This document shows, piece by piece, positions 52,311 to 64,000 of a DNA stretch of 64,000 bases. The DNA lies in assembly GCF_958450345.1 (NCBI RefSeq), contig NC_088780.1, forward strand, positions 1,238,501-1,302,500, in the 5' to 3' direction. The stretch comes from Calliphora vicina (taxonomy: Eukaryota; Arthropoda; Insecta; Diptera; Calliphoridae). The position numbers were made by a program, and so were the translations under genes. Each line of letters starts with the position of its first letter. Position 1 is the stretch's first letter. The notes below the pieces were generated by a model, which saw only the letters and a list, made by a program, of their open reading frames with translations, had not been told where the DNA came from and did no database searches.

Positions 52311-54960
52311 AAATATGAGTGATCACAGATCGAGCTCCTTTTCTTGATTAAACGCTTATTGGCCAAGTTGTTAGCGAATTTAGATATTTTGAGTTTTTAT
52401 ATAGAAAATGGTCAGAAATATAAGTGACCACAGATCGAGCTTCTTTTCTTGATTAAACGCTTATTGGCCATGTTATTAGCGAATTTAGATATTTTGAGTC
52501 TTTATATAAAAAATCGATTTTTTGCCTGAAATATGAGTGATCACAGATCGAGCTCTTTTTCTTGATTAAACGGTTATTAGCCAAGTTATTAGCGAATTTA
52601 GATATTTTGAGTTTTTATATAAAAAATTGATTTTTGGTCTGAAATATAAGTGATCACAGATCGAGCTCCTTTTCTTGATTAAACGCTTATTGGCCAAGTT
52701 ATTAGCGAATTTTGATATTTTGAGTTTTTATATAAAAAATCGATTTTTGGTCAGAAATATAAGTGATCACAGATCGAACTCCTTTTCTTGATTAAACGGT
52801 TATTAGCCAAGTTGTTAGCGAATTTAGATATTTTGCCTTTTTATAAAAAAAATTGATTTTTGGTCAGAAATATGAGTGATCACAGATCGAGCTCTTTTTC
52901 TTGACTAAACGCTTATTGGCCAAGTTATTAGCGGATTTAGATATTTGGAGTTTTTATATAATAAATCGATTTTTGGTCAGAAATTTGGGTGATCACAGAT
53001 CGAGGTCTTTTTCTTGATTAAACGGTTATAAGCCAAGTTGTTAGCGAATTTAGATATTTTGAGTTTTTATATAAAAAAATCGATTTTTGGTCAGAAATAT
53101 AAGTGATCACAGATCGAACTCCTTTTCTTGATTAAACGGTTATTAGCCAAGTTATTAGCGAATTTAGATATTTTGAGTTTTTATATAAAAAATCGATTTT
53201 TGGTCAGAAATATAAGTGATCACAGATCGAGCTCCTTTTCTTGATGAAACGCTTATTGGCCAAGTTATTAGCGAATTTAGATATTTTGATTTTTTATATA
53301 AAAAATCGATTTTTGGTCAGAAATATGAGTGATCACAGATCGAGCTCTTTTTCTTGATTAAACGCTTATTGGCCAAGTTGTTAGCGAATTTAGATATTTT
53401 GAGTTTTTATATAAAAAATGGTCAGAAATATAAGTGATCACAGATCGAGCTCCTTTTCTTGATTAAACGCTTATTGGCCAAGTTATTAGCGAATTTAGAT
53501 ATTTTGAGTTTTTATATAAAAAATTGATTTTTGGTCAGAAATTTGGGTGATCACAGATCGAGGTCTTTTTCTTGATTAAACGCTTATTGGCCAAGTTATT
53601 AGCGAATTTAGATATTTTGAGTTTTTATATAAAAAATTGATTTTTGGTCAGAAATTTGGGTGATCACAGATCGAGGTCTTTTTCTTGATTAAACGCTTAT
53701 TGGCCAAGTTATTAGCGAATTTAGATATTTTGAGTTTTTATATAAAAAATCGAATTTTGGTCAGAAATATGAGTGATCACAGATCGAGCTCCTTTTCTTG
53801 ATTAAACGCTTATTGGCCAAGTTATTAGCGAATTTAGATATTTTGAGTTTTTATATAAAAAATTGATTTTTGGTCAGAAATTTGGGTGATCACAGATCGA
53901 GGTCTTTTTCTTGATTAAACGCTTATTGGCCAAGTTATTAGCGAATTTAGATATTTTGAGTTTTTATATAACAAATCGATTTTTGGTCAGAAATATGAGT
54001 GATCACAGATCGAGCTCCTTTTCTTGATTAAACGCTTATTGGCCAAGTTGTTAGCGAATTTAGATATTTTGAGTTTTTATATAAAAAAATCGATTTTTGT
54101 TCAGAAATATGAGTGATCACAGATCGAGCTCCTTTTCTTGATTAAACGCTTATTGGCCAAGTTGTTAGCGAATTTAGATATTTTGAGTTTTTATATAAAA
54201 AATAGATTTTTGGTCAGAAATATAAGTGATCACAGATCGAACTCCTTTTCTTGATTAAACGCTTATTGGCCAAGTTATTAGCGAATTTAGATATTTTGAG
54301 TCTTTATATAAAAAATCGATTTTTTGCTGAAATATGAGTGATCACAGATCGAGCTCTTTTTCTTGATTAAACGGTTATTAGCCAAGTTATTAGCGAATTT
54401 AGATATTTTGAGTTTTTATATAAAAAATTGATTTTTGGTCTGAAATATAAGTGATCACAGATCGAGCTCCTTTTCTTGATTAAACGCTTATTGGCCAAGT
54501 TATTAGCGAATTTAGATATTTTGAGTTTTTATATAAAAAATCGATTTTTGGTCAGAAATATGAGTTATCACAGATCGAGCTCTTTTTCTTGATTAAACGG
54601 TTATTAGCCAAGTTGTTAGCGAATTTAGATATTTTGAGTTTTTATATAAAAAATCGATTTTTGCTCAGAAATTTGAGTGATCACAGATCGAGCTCCTTTT
54701 CTTGATTAAACGCTTATTGGCCAAGTTATTAGCGAATTTAGATATTTGGAGTTTTTATATAAAAAATCGATTTTTGGTCAGAAATATGAGTGATCACAGA
54801 TCGAGCTCTTTTTCTTGATTAAACGCTTATTGGCCAAGTTATTAGCGAATTTAGATATTTTGAGTTTTTATATAATAAATCGATTTTTGGTCAGAAATAT
54901 GAGTGATCACAGATCGAGCTCCTTTTCTTGATTAAACGCTTATTGGCCAAGTTGTTAGCG

Positions 54961-56674
54961 AAATATAAGTGATCACAGATCGAACTCCTTTTCTTCATTA
55001 AATGCTTATTGGCCAAGTTATTAGCGAATTTAGATATTTTGAGTTTTTATATAAAAAATCGATTTTTGGTCAGAAATATAAGTGATCACAGATCGAGCTT
55101 CTTTTCTTGATTAAACGCTTATTGGCCGTGTTATTAGCGAATTTAGATATTTTGAGTCTTTATATAAAAAAATAATTTTTTGCCTGAAATATGAGTGATC
55201 ACAGATCGAGCTCTTTTTCTTGATTAAACGGTTATTAGCCAAGTTATTAGCGAATTTAGATATTTTGAGTTTTTATATAAAAAATTGATTTTTGGTCTGA
55301 AATATAAGTGATCACAGATCGAGCTCCTTTTCTTGATTAAACGCTTATTGGCCAAGTTATTAGCGAATTTAGATATTTTGAGTTTTTATATAAAAAATCG
55401 ATTTTTGGTCAGAAATATGAGTGATCACAGATCGAGCTCCTTTTCTTGATTAAACGCTTATTGGCCAAGTTATTAGCGAATTTAGATATTTTGAGTTTTT
55501 ATATAAAATATCGATTTTTGGTCAGAAATATAAGTGATCACAGATCGAGCTCCTTTTCTTGATTAAACGCTTATTGGCCAAGTTATTAGCGAATTTAGAT
55601 ATTTGGAGTTTTTATATAAAAAATCGATTTTTGGTCAGAAATATGAGTGATCACAGATCGAGCTCTTTTTCTTGATTAAACGCTTATTGGCCAAGTTATT
55701 AGCGAATTTAGATATTTGGAGTTTTTATATAATAAATCGATTTTTGGTCAGAAATATGAGTGATCACAGATCGAGCTCCTTTTCTTGATTAAACGCTTAT
55801 TGGCCAAGTTGTTAGCGAAATATAAGTGATCACAGATCGAACTCCTTTTCTTCATTAAATGCTTATTGGCCAAGTTATTAGCGAATTTAGATATTTTGAG
55901 TTTTTATATAAAAAATCGATTTTTGGTCAGAAATATAAGTGATCACAGATCGAGCTTCTTTTCTTGATTAAACGCTTATTGGCCGTGTTATTAGCGAATT
56001 TAGATATTTTGAGTCTTTATATAAAAAAATAATTTTTTGCCTGAAATATGAGTGATCACAGATCGAGCTCTTTTTCTTGATTAAACGGTTATTAGCCAAG
56101 TTATTAGCGAATTTAGATATTTTGAGTTTTTATATAAAAAATTGATTTTTGGTCTGAAATATAAGTGATCACAGATCGAGCTCCTTTTCTTGATTAAACG
56201 CTTATTGGCCAAGTTATTAGCGAATTTAGATATTTTGAGTTTTTATATAAAAAATCGATTTTTGGTCAGAAATATGAGTGATCACAGATCGAGCTCCTTT
56301 TCTTGATTAAACGCTTATTGGCCAAGTTATTAGCGAATTTAGATATTTTGAGTTTTTATATAAAATATCGATTTTTGGTCAGAAATATAAGTGATCACAG
56401 ATCGAGCTCCTTTTCTTGATTAAACGCTTATTGGCCAAGTTATTAGCGAATTTAGATATTTGGAGTTTTTATATAAAAAATCGATTTTTGGTCAGAAATA
56501 TGAGTGATCACAGATCGAGCTCTTTTTCTTGATTAAACGCTTATTGGCCAAGTTATTAGCGAATTTAGATATTTGGAGTTTTTATATAATAAATCGATTT
56601 TTGGTCAGAAATATGAGTGATCACAGATCGAGCTCCTTTTCTTGATTAAACGCTTATTGGCCAAGTTGTTAGCG
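54961..56674. repeat. 857-bp higher-order unit present twice in tandem
   Basis: The junction GTTAGCGAAATATAAGTG, where one monomer has lost 47 bp, occurs at 54954 and again exactly 857 bp later at 55811. The same rare variants follow in both (CTTCATTAAATGC, GGCCGTGTTATT, AATAATTTTTTGCC), so eight monomers less 47 bp (904-47=857) were duplicated as a block. Second block ends near 56674. Confidence 0.85.
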
Positions 56675-57530
56675 AATTTAGATATTTTGAGTTTTTATAT
56701 AAAAAATGGTCAGAAATATAAGTGATCACAGATCGAACTCCTTTTCTTGATTAAAAGCTTATTGGCCAAGTTATTAGCGAATTTAGATATTTTGAGTTTT
56801 TATATAAAAAATCGAATTTTGGTCAGAAATATGAGTGATCACAGATCGAGCTCCTTTTCTTGATTAAACGCTTATTGGCCAAGTTATTAGCGAATTTAGA
56901 TATTTTGAGTTTTTATATAAAAAATCGATTTTTGGTCAGAAATAAAGTGATCACAGATCGAACTCCTTTTCTTGATTAAACGCTTATTGGCCAAGTTATT
57001 AGCGAATTTAGATATTTTGAGTTTTTATATAGAAAATCGAATTGTCAGAAGTATGAGTGATCACAGATCGAGCTTCTTTCTTGATTAAACGCTTATTGGC
57101 CATGTTATTAGCGAATTTAGATATTTTGAGTTTTTATATAAAAAATTGATTTTTGGTCTGAAATATAAGTGATCACAGATCGAGCTCCTTTTCTTGATTA
57201 AACGCTTATTGGCCAAGTTATTAGCGAATTTAGATATTTTGAGTTTTTATATAAAAAATCGATTTTTGGTCAGAAATATGAGTGATCACAGATCGATTTG
57301 CTTTTCATTATTAAACGCTTATTTGCCAAGTTATTAGCGAATTTAGATATTTTGATTTTTTATTTAATAAATCGATTTTTGGTCAGAAATTTGAGTGATC
57401 ACAGATCGAGCTCTTTTTCTTGATTAAACGCTTATTGGCCAAGTTATTATCGATTTAAGCTATTGTGATTTTTTATATAAGTAATCGAATTTTGGTCTGA
57501 AATATGATTGATCACAGGCCGATGTATTTT

Positions 57531-57900
57531 GCAGATGTATTTAATAAGTGGGCATATTAATGGACGTGGACAGTTTTCATTTATGTAAAAACTTTTGCGA
57601 ACTATGTATTGCGAACATTAAAAAAAATTAGTTAAATCGGTCCATGCGTCGTGCGATTTTAAATATATCGACAAAAAATTGGCGTGGTCAATTATTCTTT
57701 CAGTGCAAACTTAAATTGGATTAGTATTATCATTTAAACAAAAAATTAGCCAAATCGTAGCCGTTTTCCGATTTTAGATAAATCGAAAAAAGTAGGCGTG
57801 GAGAATTTTTCATTCCGTAAAAACCTAAGTCTAAATCGGTCCGGCCGTTCTCTATTGATGCTATTACCAACGAACGACATTTGATTTTTATTTATATAGA
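57531..57900 (-). mobile_element. Helitron-like 5' end with diverged tandem repeats, next to the satellite
   Basis: Read on the minus strand from 57900 it begins TCTATATAAATAAAAATC after an A and soon reaches GAGAACGGCCGGACCGATTT, closely paralleling the Helitron at 10420. Three diverged units of about 116 bp follow, each with a CACGCC or CACGTCC landmark near 57795, 57680 and 57565 and a CGATTTRGCTAATTTTTT-type stretch, before the 113-bp satellite starts. No 3' CTRR end was found beyond the satellite. Confidence 0.5.
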
Positions 57901-58322
57901 TTTTAGTTGGGAATAGATTGATATATTTTTGGAAGTTTTTCAAAATAACTTCCAAATTATGTTCTTATACGTATGTTATTATTTATTCTCAGACAGATGC
58001 GGGAAATATTTCTTACATGTGAATATTAAAGCGAACCGAATTGTTCTTAATTTCTAGTTCATTATGCATGCGAATCTCGTATACACACTGCATGTCTCCT
58101 AATGGCCTCAAATATGGCACGTTTGGCAAAGCCATTCAAATTAAAGCTCATATTTGCACAATTTTTTTTAGGAAAAAAATTGACAAAAGATTAAAAATTG
58201 GATTGGCATGACAAGAAAAAATCACAAAAGAAACAAAAAGTGATGCAGATTTAAAATATATATGTCTTAAATTTGAGTACTGTCGACGCTGTATTGTTTA
58301 TTTAATGTACATATGTAAATAT

Positions 58323-58581
58323 GTTCATTAGACCAGCTCACCAGGAAATAGCGTTGATTTGCTATGCCACAAGATACAAATTTCCTTTTCTTGATTTTTC
58401 GGAATTGTCCCAGTGCTTGCAAAATTTCTTAACTTTTTGTTATACAAATTCAATATGTTTGTTATATATGCTTAGTCATGGAATCATCGAACTAGTATCT
58501 TAAAATTAACCAAACTTCATTCTGAGGGAGGAAATGAAAACCTTATTTTAATTGTGTGAAGGATGAGCAGGTCTAATGTTT
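58323..58581. mobile_element. ATTAGACC-ended element, short copy (251 bp)
   Basis: Element 58327-58577, ends ATTAGACCAGCTC and GAGCAGGTCTAAT, flanked by GTTC and GTTT (4-bp duplication with one change). Confidence 0.6.
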
Positions 58582-58599
58582 ATGGTTACAAAACCAAAC

Positions 58600-59930
58600 G
58601 AGATTCACTGCGAACTTGAACTTGACTCTACTAGAATTTCCGTACAACTGTGGTTGTTCTGTTTTCATTTATTTTTTGGTTAAATAACATTTTACACTTG
58701 TCGCGGTAGTTACATTTTTGTTCATACAATGGAGAAAAACAGAAGTGATAGTTGTTTCCATTATTTTTGTTGAGATCTTATATCTGCTTTCATACTGACT
58801 GCAGCAAATTTGTCTTCAGAGTTAATAATTTATAGTACGAACATTATTATGGATGTTTTTATGGCAGATAGGGTTTTCGATGAAAATTCGCAAATACACG
58901 AATAGTAAAACTCAATTAAATAGAGTTAAAATAAATGTTTGAATGAAGAAATAGTTACTACTTAATAGTATGCATATCTACCTTAACAATATACAGTTGG
59001 GTGTATTGCAAAATAAATATATCGCAAATTACATAATAGACTTGGAACATCGATTATAATTAACTTTAGGATTGCTCATAACTAAATGTTAAAGAAATTT
59101 TATTGTTTTACCAAACTTTTTTGAGATTATCTTCAAAATCTTGTATTTAATATTTTTTTACAACTTAAGTTTCTACTTCTGAACAGCCTTATAAATGGAA
59201 TAGTTGTGTAGCTTTTGACAAACTTTAGTGATACGAGTATTTAAAACATTTGATGCGTTCAACCCTTCAGTAGTTCAGCCCGGTTGCAATGATTTACTGT
59301 TAAAACGTTTGCTTTAGATAGTGCCTCTTGGCCATTCACGTTTTCCGGCGTGTTCGCTTTTATCTCACACATTATTATGTTAATCTCGTTTGTCTAGACA
59401 ATATGGACGACAAACTGCTGCCACTGCTGTGATTAAAAAGCCAAGAAAAAATTGTTACAAAGACACAAACAATTTATTGTGCATTTTTATTTTTGGGCAA
59501 CAATAAAATAGAACTCTACTTTGTGCTCTTGGGGATAAACATGACGAAAAAAGGATGTTGAATTTGTCGTTATAGAGAAACAAAATAATAAAAAATAATT
59601 TGCGTGATTTTGCAGCGTTTACTTTACATTTGCATAAATTCTCTTTTTAATTTATTTGTTTTGCTTTAATTTTTGTAATTAAAATTTGATTAAGGATTCG
59701 GAATACTTTTCATTTGACTCTTTTCGCATTGTCTGTATGCGAAAAACATATTCATGCATTGTTCTGATCAGGGCTGCGATTTTCATGCAAATTCATGTTT
59801 GTAGTCAGTAATTTTCGGATTCAGATGAAAATGTCTCATATTTTGTTATTAGTGCATATTTCTGTGTTTTTCGATTTATAGTGCATGTTTAGTGATGACG
59901 ACACAGGCTATGTTAAATGGACACGATTTG
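58600..59930. other. Gene-free stretch
   Basis: A less AT-rich, more complex patch at 59260-59430 has no ORF; it could be regulatory or an old transposon. Otherwise nothing recognised. Confidence 0.4.
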
Positions 59931-59935
59931 CTCAA

Positions 59936-60470
59936 TGGAATGTTAGAGCTATATATCAAAATGGAAAACTGGCTAAATAATGCGATAGATTGCGTATAGA
60001 TGTAATTTCTAATTCTAAGCGAATTAAGGTGGAATGGGTGTGGCGAGGTCAGGAACAGAAAAGGGGGTGTGTTGTTGTACTCTGGCATTCCTAAAGAAGC
60101 GATGTTAAGCTGCTCCTGGGAGATTTTAATGCCTAAATTGGTGCCAATAAATGAACAAGAATGCATTTGGTACCTATAACGAATCATGATCTTAAAGTGA
60201 GACGATCAATACTTGCCCATAAAATGTGACACAGAACAACTTGGAAGTCTCCACGTAACTACGAAACCCAAATTTATCACATTTGGATTACTAGGGAATG
60301 GTGTAATCTCTTATGCGACTTGCATAATAAGAGGAGTGGAGATATTAGTGATCATTACTTAATAGTTGCTGACATGAAATTGAAACTTTGGCATAAAAGA
60401 TGTAACGTCACTCAAAACAGAAGTACATACAACACTCAAAAGTTGAAAGCAGCTAATGTAAAAGTTATAA
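59936..60470 (+). pseudogene. Dead RTE-type retrotransposon endonuclease
   Basis: Plus-strand pieces read WNVRAIYQNGKLAK, then after a stop RLRIDVISNSKRIKVEWV, later LLLGDFNA and IGAN, then SPRNYETQIYHI, and finally KRSGDISDHYLIVADMKLKL. This order (WNVRT.YQ.GK, GDFNA.IG, SP....QIDH, SDH.L..A..KLKL) is that of the apurinic-type endonuclease domain of RTE-like retrotransposons, often annotated as craniofacial-development-protein-like. Stops, frameshifts and a large loss in the middle (between the first and second blocks) make it inactive; no reverse transcriptase is visible downstream. Confidence 0.7.
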
Positions 60471-60509
60471 CAATACCAATGGTGATAATGACATCGTTTC
60501 TGCAGCATT

Positions 60510-62850
60510 AAAAACAAGACTCGAAAATCTCTGCAAAGATACTCTCTAAAAAATCGCAGTTACCATGGTTTTCTTACATTTGACAAACCAACACCGTATT
60601 TCCAACATTTGTTGGATGCGGAATCCGCGAGCTTGTGTTTCAGCACTTACGCACTCTAGTTTTTAAAATATATGGTAATTAGTGCAGGAGCTTTGCGTAC
60701 TGTATCGCTGATGTTTTACATCAATTACAAAATGAAATATGTATTTAATGGGTATAATGAATGACCACCGCCTTAAGAAATATCCTATCAAGGGGTTGGT
60801 GGTGGATGTTTGAAAACTAATATAAAGTACCCAAAACTGAACTAACTAACGGTAAAAGAATCCCCCTTTTTGTGCTTTAATAATATTTATGTACTGAGTC
60901 TTTATTAACAATATTTAATTTCATGGACCATTAGTGTCTTGAGTTACAAGTTTCCCCAAAAGGACTTTATAAAGACTCTACATTGCTCGAATAAAAATAA
61001 GTATACAAATATAATATTTTGGTAACATTACAACAAGAAAACAGGCCACATATTTAACCACCCTTCACCTCCCGCCCAAACATGATAAAGTGGCTGAAAA
61101 CTAGAGCTGAACACGACGAAACTTGTGGCCATGAACTGATAGGTCAAAAAACAATAGTATCGATGTAATAGATTTAAAGAAGCAAAAAAAATAAAAAATA
61201 AGAAATCTTTCAAAATGTAATTTGATGTTTTAGTACAATAAGAAAAGAAGAGGGTGGTTGCTTGCAGAGGTTACTATGTGAGCTCCCAAATTCCATTGTT
61301 ATAATAGTTTGGGCTTTCAATTATGAAAAATAAACTGGTTGATTTAACATTTTACTACAAGTTTAAGTGGGTTTTACATTACAGATTGTTGATAGAGCGC
61401 GTCTGTACGTATGAATGTTTTCGTTTATTTAATAAAATAAATACGAAGTAAAACTTTTTTTATCTGCTATATTTTTGCCAACATGCTCAACTCTAAAATA
61501 CGGAATAAACGTAAAGAAAAGAATTATGATTGCAGGCTTTTAAAAACAAGTATGTCTGTCAGTCAGTCAGTTTGTTTTTCTTGACTGCAGAATGAAAATC
61601 TGAATACTGAATTTAAGTAGGCTTATTTGTGAACATTACCACGTTCATATACAAATTTAAATAGAAATTAAAAATGTTGTCGTTTACAAATTGTTTAGAA
61701 TGCATGTTTTTTTTAAACCAACTTGTCTCATTCGCCAGTATACTTCTTCCTTGATGAGCAGCAACTCCGTTTTTTCTGTCTTACTTAATTGTGTTTTGAA
61801 TTATACATGCAGACACAGTCATCCCTTGTAGTATACACATCACTCTGAAATTTTATATAAACTGTATTTCGTTCAATTCGAATTTTAATTTTTGTTTAAC
61901 GTTCTACTGTTTACTATGAGCAAGTATTTCGTAGTAGCATGTGTGCAAATGTGTACTTATGAAGTCTAAAAAGTGTTGTTGATGATGGCAAAAGTTGTCA
62001 ACAACACTTTGTTTTCCAATCAGTGATACGACTTTGACATCAGGTTGTATTTGTGCCATCGCATAAATATTCAGTGAATGTCATTCATGTCAATACATGT
62101 GTAAATCATTGACAATAGTTAGGCATTCTCCTTCTTTCTAGTCAATAATATCTTCTTCTATGTCCCTCCATAATTTCCCTTGACTCGTGTCCATCACATT
62201 CGCTCACCACTTAAGTCCTGTCCATACTTTAAACAAGGTAAATATTGACAAAATACCATATGGAATATCTTATAAAAATGATCCACCACCATTAACATCG
62301 TCCCCATGCTTTTGTTGCATTTAGTTAGTATGCATTATTATTTGTACTTTTTTTTAAACATTTAGCTGCTTCAACCAAATGTAATTCAATAGTGGGAACA
62401 ATTCGGACGACGATGATGTGGTGGTGTAAGATGGTGATTACATGCTAATGAAGCTTTATGCTGTGATTTATGAATATTTATTGGATTTCTGGTTGATTGC
62501 AAAAGCAAAGCAGAAAACACATTCTCATCCATACGTTTAAATAAATTCAGCTCACATTTGCAATAAAAACTTCTGGTGTCAACCAATAACCCGTGCACAG
62601 CACCCAGAAGACCAAAGTATGTCTGTCCATCAGTAAGAACATACATGAGGTCAATAATAACATGTCTGCCTACTTGCCTGTCTGCCTGCGCCTGTTGGTA
62701 TTTATTTGTGTTAATTCCGCCACAACACTTCCGATGCCCACAATCAATAAACATTAACAACAACATTCATATGCGTAGAAAAACATTAAAAAATCCATAC
62801 ACAAAAACACGCTTTTAAAATTATAAAATTAACAAATAAAAAAAATATAT
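60510..62850. other. Gene-free stretch
   Basis: No convincing gene or transposon end. Overlapping reading frames on both strands near 62386-62818 look like chance frames in less AT-rich DNA. Confidence 0.4.
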
Positions 62851-62859
62851 TACATAAGT

Positions 62860-63213
62860 ATTTAAGGTGGCCCAAAAAACCAATAGATGTTCCTATTTAA
62901 AACGAAATCATTTCTCATATTTATCTAGGGAAACCAAGTGCAATTTTGGTATGATATAAAAGACTGAATGGATAAAAATTTATTTCATGTATGATTGGAT
63001 TTCATCAAAAATTTCTATCAGTTCCTTTCAAAGACTTTGTAATACCAAATGGCATATGCTTCCTTTGGAACAAATCCAAGAAAACATTTTTTTTTGTCCA
63101 AACTCATAACTATAAGATTTTTAGATTTTTATGTTTAATTGAGGTAAATATTAATTTTAGTTAGAAATATCGATATTTTCTTTTAGGCTACTTACAAATG
63201 AATCTACCCTAAT
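62860..63213. repeat. Possible group B element (worn)
   Basis: Left end ATTTAAGGTGGCCC and right end GAATCTACCCTAAT resemble the ATTAGGRTGGCCC termini, but the inverted match is short and the target duplication unclear. Confidence 0.35.
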
Positions 63214-63828
63214 GTGTATGTATTAAAGCAATCAATGAAAATCGTGGCCAATCTGAATGCAACTAACTGAGCGCTGAAAATACAAAAAAAAAACCGTGCA
63301 GCATAATGCGTTCCATAAATGTGAAATTGCTATAAATTTTACACGGAGTGAGTTTCCCCCCTTGTTGTTTCCATGAATGTTTGTTTTGCAACGCTGGCTG
63401 GCTAGCTGGCTAGTATGCTGGAGATTTGTTGGTTGGCAATAATCATCAGCATCAATGAAAAACCGCATACAATGCAAAATTATCATCACAATTCACGATT
63501 TATTTCAATGATTACATTAAAAAGCATTAAAAAATACAACATGAACACTCAACTACGACAACAATAACAACACCAACAACACTTGCTACTAAAGCAATCA
63601 GCTTTTACAGAAAACCCTTAAAACACGGAAACGGAAATCAACAACTTGCCTTGTACTCCCACTAGTCTGTACAGCTACAGGCACAATTAAAGAAACGCTT
63701 TCGTTAGTTTGTGTGACCCAATAAAACGTTCCATTATTTAGCGACTACAAACAAATGTTTTAGTTGTTTATATTTTCTATTGTTTTAAAATATTCTTTAA
63801 TTATAACATCTGATGAATTTAAAAAAAT

Positions 63829-64000
63829 AAGTAAGAAAGTATGGTCGGTCAAGCCCGACCATATAATACCCTACACTAAGTAAAAGAGCAAAAACATTTT
63901 TCTTTTAAAATTTCAATAATTTATATTTTTGAGTGATTTTTGGAAGTGGGCCTTATATGGGAGATATGACCAATTATGGACCGATCACCATGAAATTAGG
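63829..64000. repeat. GGTCGG repeat family, end of a copy cut by the window edge
   Basis: Starts AAGTAAGAAAGTATGGTCGG then TCAAGCCCGACCATATAATA, followed by GGCCTTATATGGGAGATATG and GACCAATTATGGACCGATCA. The same order of blocks occurs at 47911 on, and their complements at 9565 and 48630. The GGTCGG...CCGACC piece is a small palindrome. Confidence 0.6.

Larger units (their letters stand above)
51731..57530. repeat. Satellite array, 113-bp monomer, about 50 copies
   Basis: The landmark TGATCACAGATCGAG recurs every 113 bp (for example at 51755, 51868, 51981) through the whole interval. The monomer also contains TTTTCTTGATTAAACG, CTTATTGGCCAAGTTATTAG and TATATAAAAAATCGATTTTT. Monomers differ mostly at a few positions (CTCC/CTTT after GAG, GCTTATTGG/GGTTATTAG). 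Some lack 8-9 bases of TCGATTTTT before GGTCAG (near 52408, 53418, 56705). The end monomers are the most diverged. No ORF crosses it. Confidence 0.97.

Noticed and set aside
51731..57530. CRISPR-like array
   Set aside because: The repeat is a contiguous 113-bp monomer with no unique spacers, in eukaryotic DNA.
62386..62818. Overlapping frames of 126 and 80 codons on opposite strands
   Set aside because: Both arise from the same less AT-rich stretch and neither shows a recognisable motif.

Overview
The window is AT-rich, intron-bearing insect DNA. Two complete, spliced molybdo-flavoenzyme genes of the insect aldehyde oxidase type have short (about 60 bp) introns, and the fly-like promoter motifs fit Diptera. 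Several interspersed repeats resemble those I associate with calyptrate flies (blow fly or house fly relatives), but I cannot name the species. Apart from the two oxidase genes I find no intact protein-coding gene. Almost everything else is non-coding DNA built from small transposons, hairpins and one large satellite array.

Layout. 1-15.7 kb: gene-free flank with a TA-flanked MITE, a 948-bp long-TIR element with an apparent 6-bp target duplication, a small Helitron, a palindromic Tc1-like element and relics of transposon coding sequence. 15.87-20.85 kb: aldehyde oxidase gene 1 (8 coding exons, 1,260 aa). 20.9-25.8 kb: intergenic. 25.84-30.07 kb: aldehyde oxidase gene 2 (7 coding exons, 1,267 aa), same strand. 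The two genes share their first four introns but have entirely different introns in the molybdenum-domain half. 30-51 kb: gene-free, dense in inverted-repeat elements, including two related-looking groups with ATTAG ends and, in the clearest copies, 4-bp target duplications, and a pogo-like element. 51.73-57.53 kb: about 50 tandem copies of a 113-bp satellite with higher-order repeats (dimers, and an 857-bp block present twice in tandem), followed by diverged repeats that end in a Helitron-like 5' terminus. 57.9-64 kb: gene-free, with a dead RTE-type endonuclease, more MITEs and, at the right edge, the end of a repeat family also seen at 47.9 kb and 31.5 kb.

Functionally, the two oxidases should be cytosolic homodimers using two 2Fe-2S clusters, FAD and a molybdenum cofactor to oxidise aldehydes or N-heterocycles. 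They arose by tandem duplication and keep every cofactor motif I checked, so both look functional. Coordinates of exons come from manual splicing in which all phases close. Repeat classes are inferred from termini and target duplications, not from database searches.
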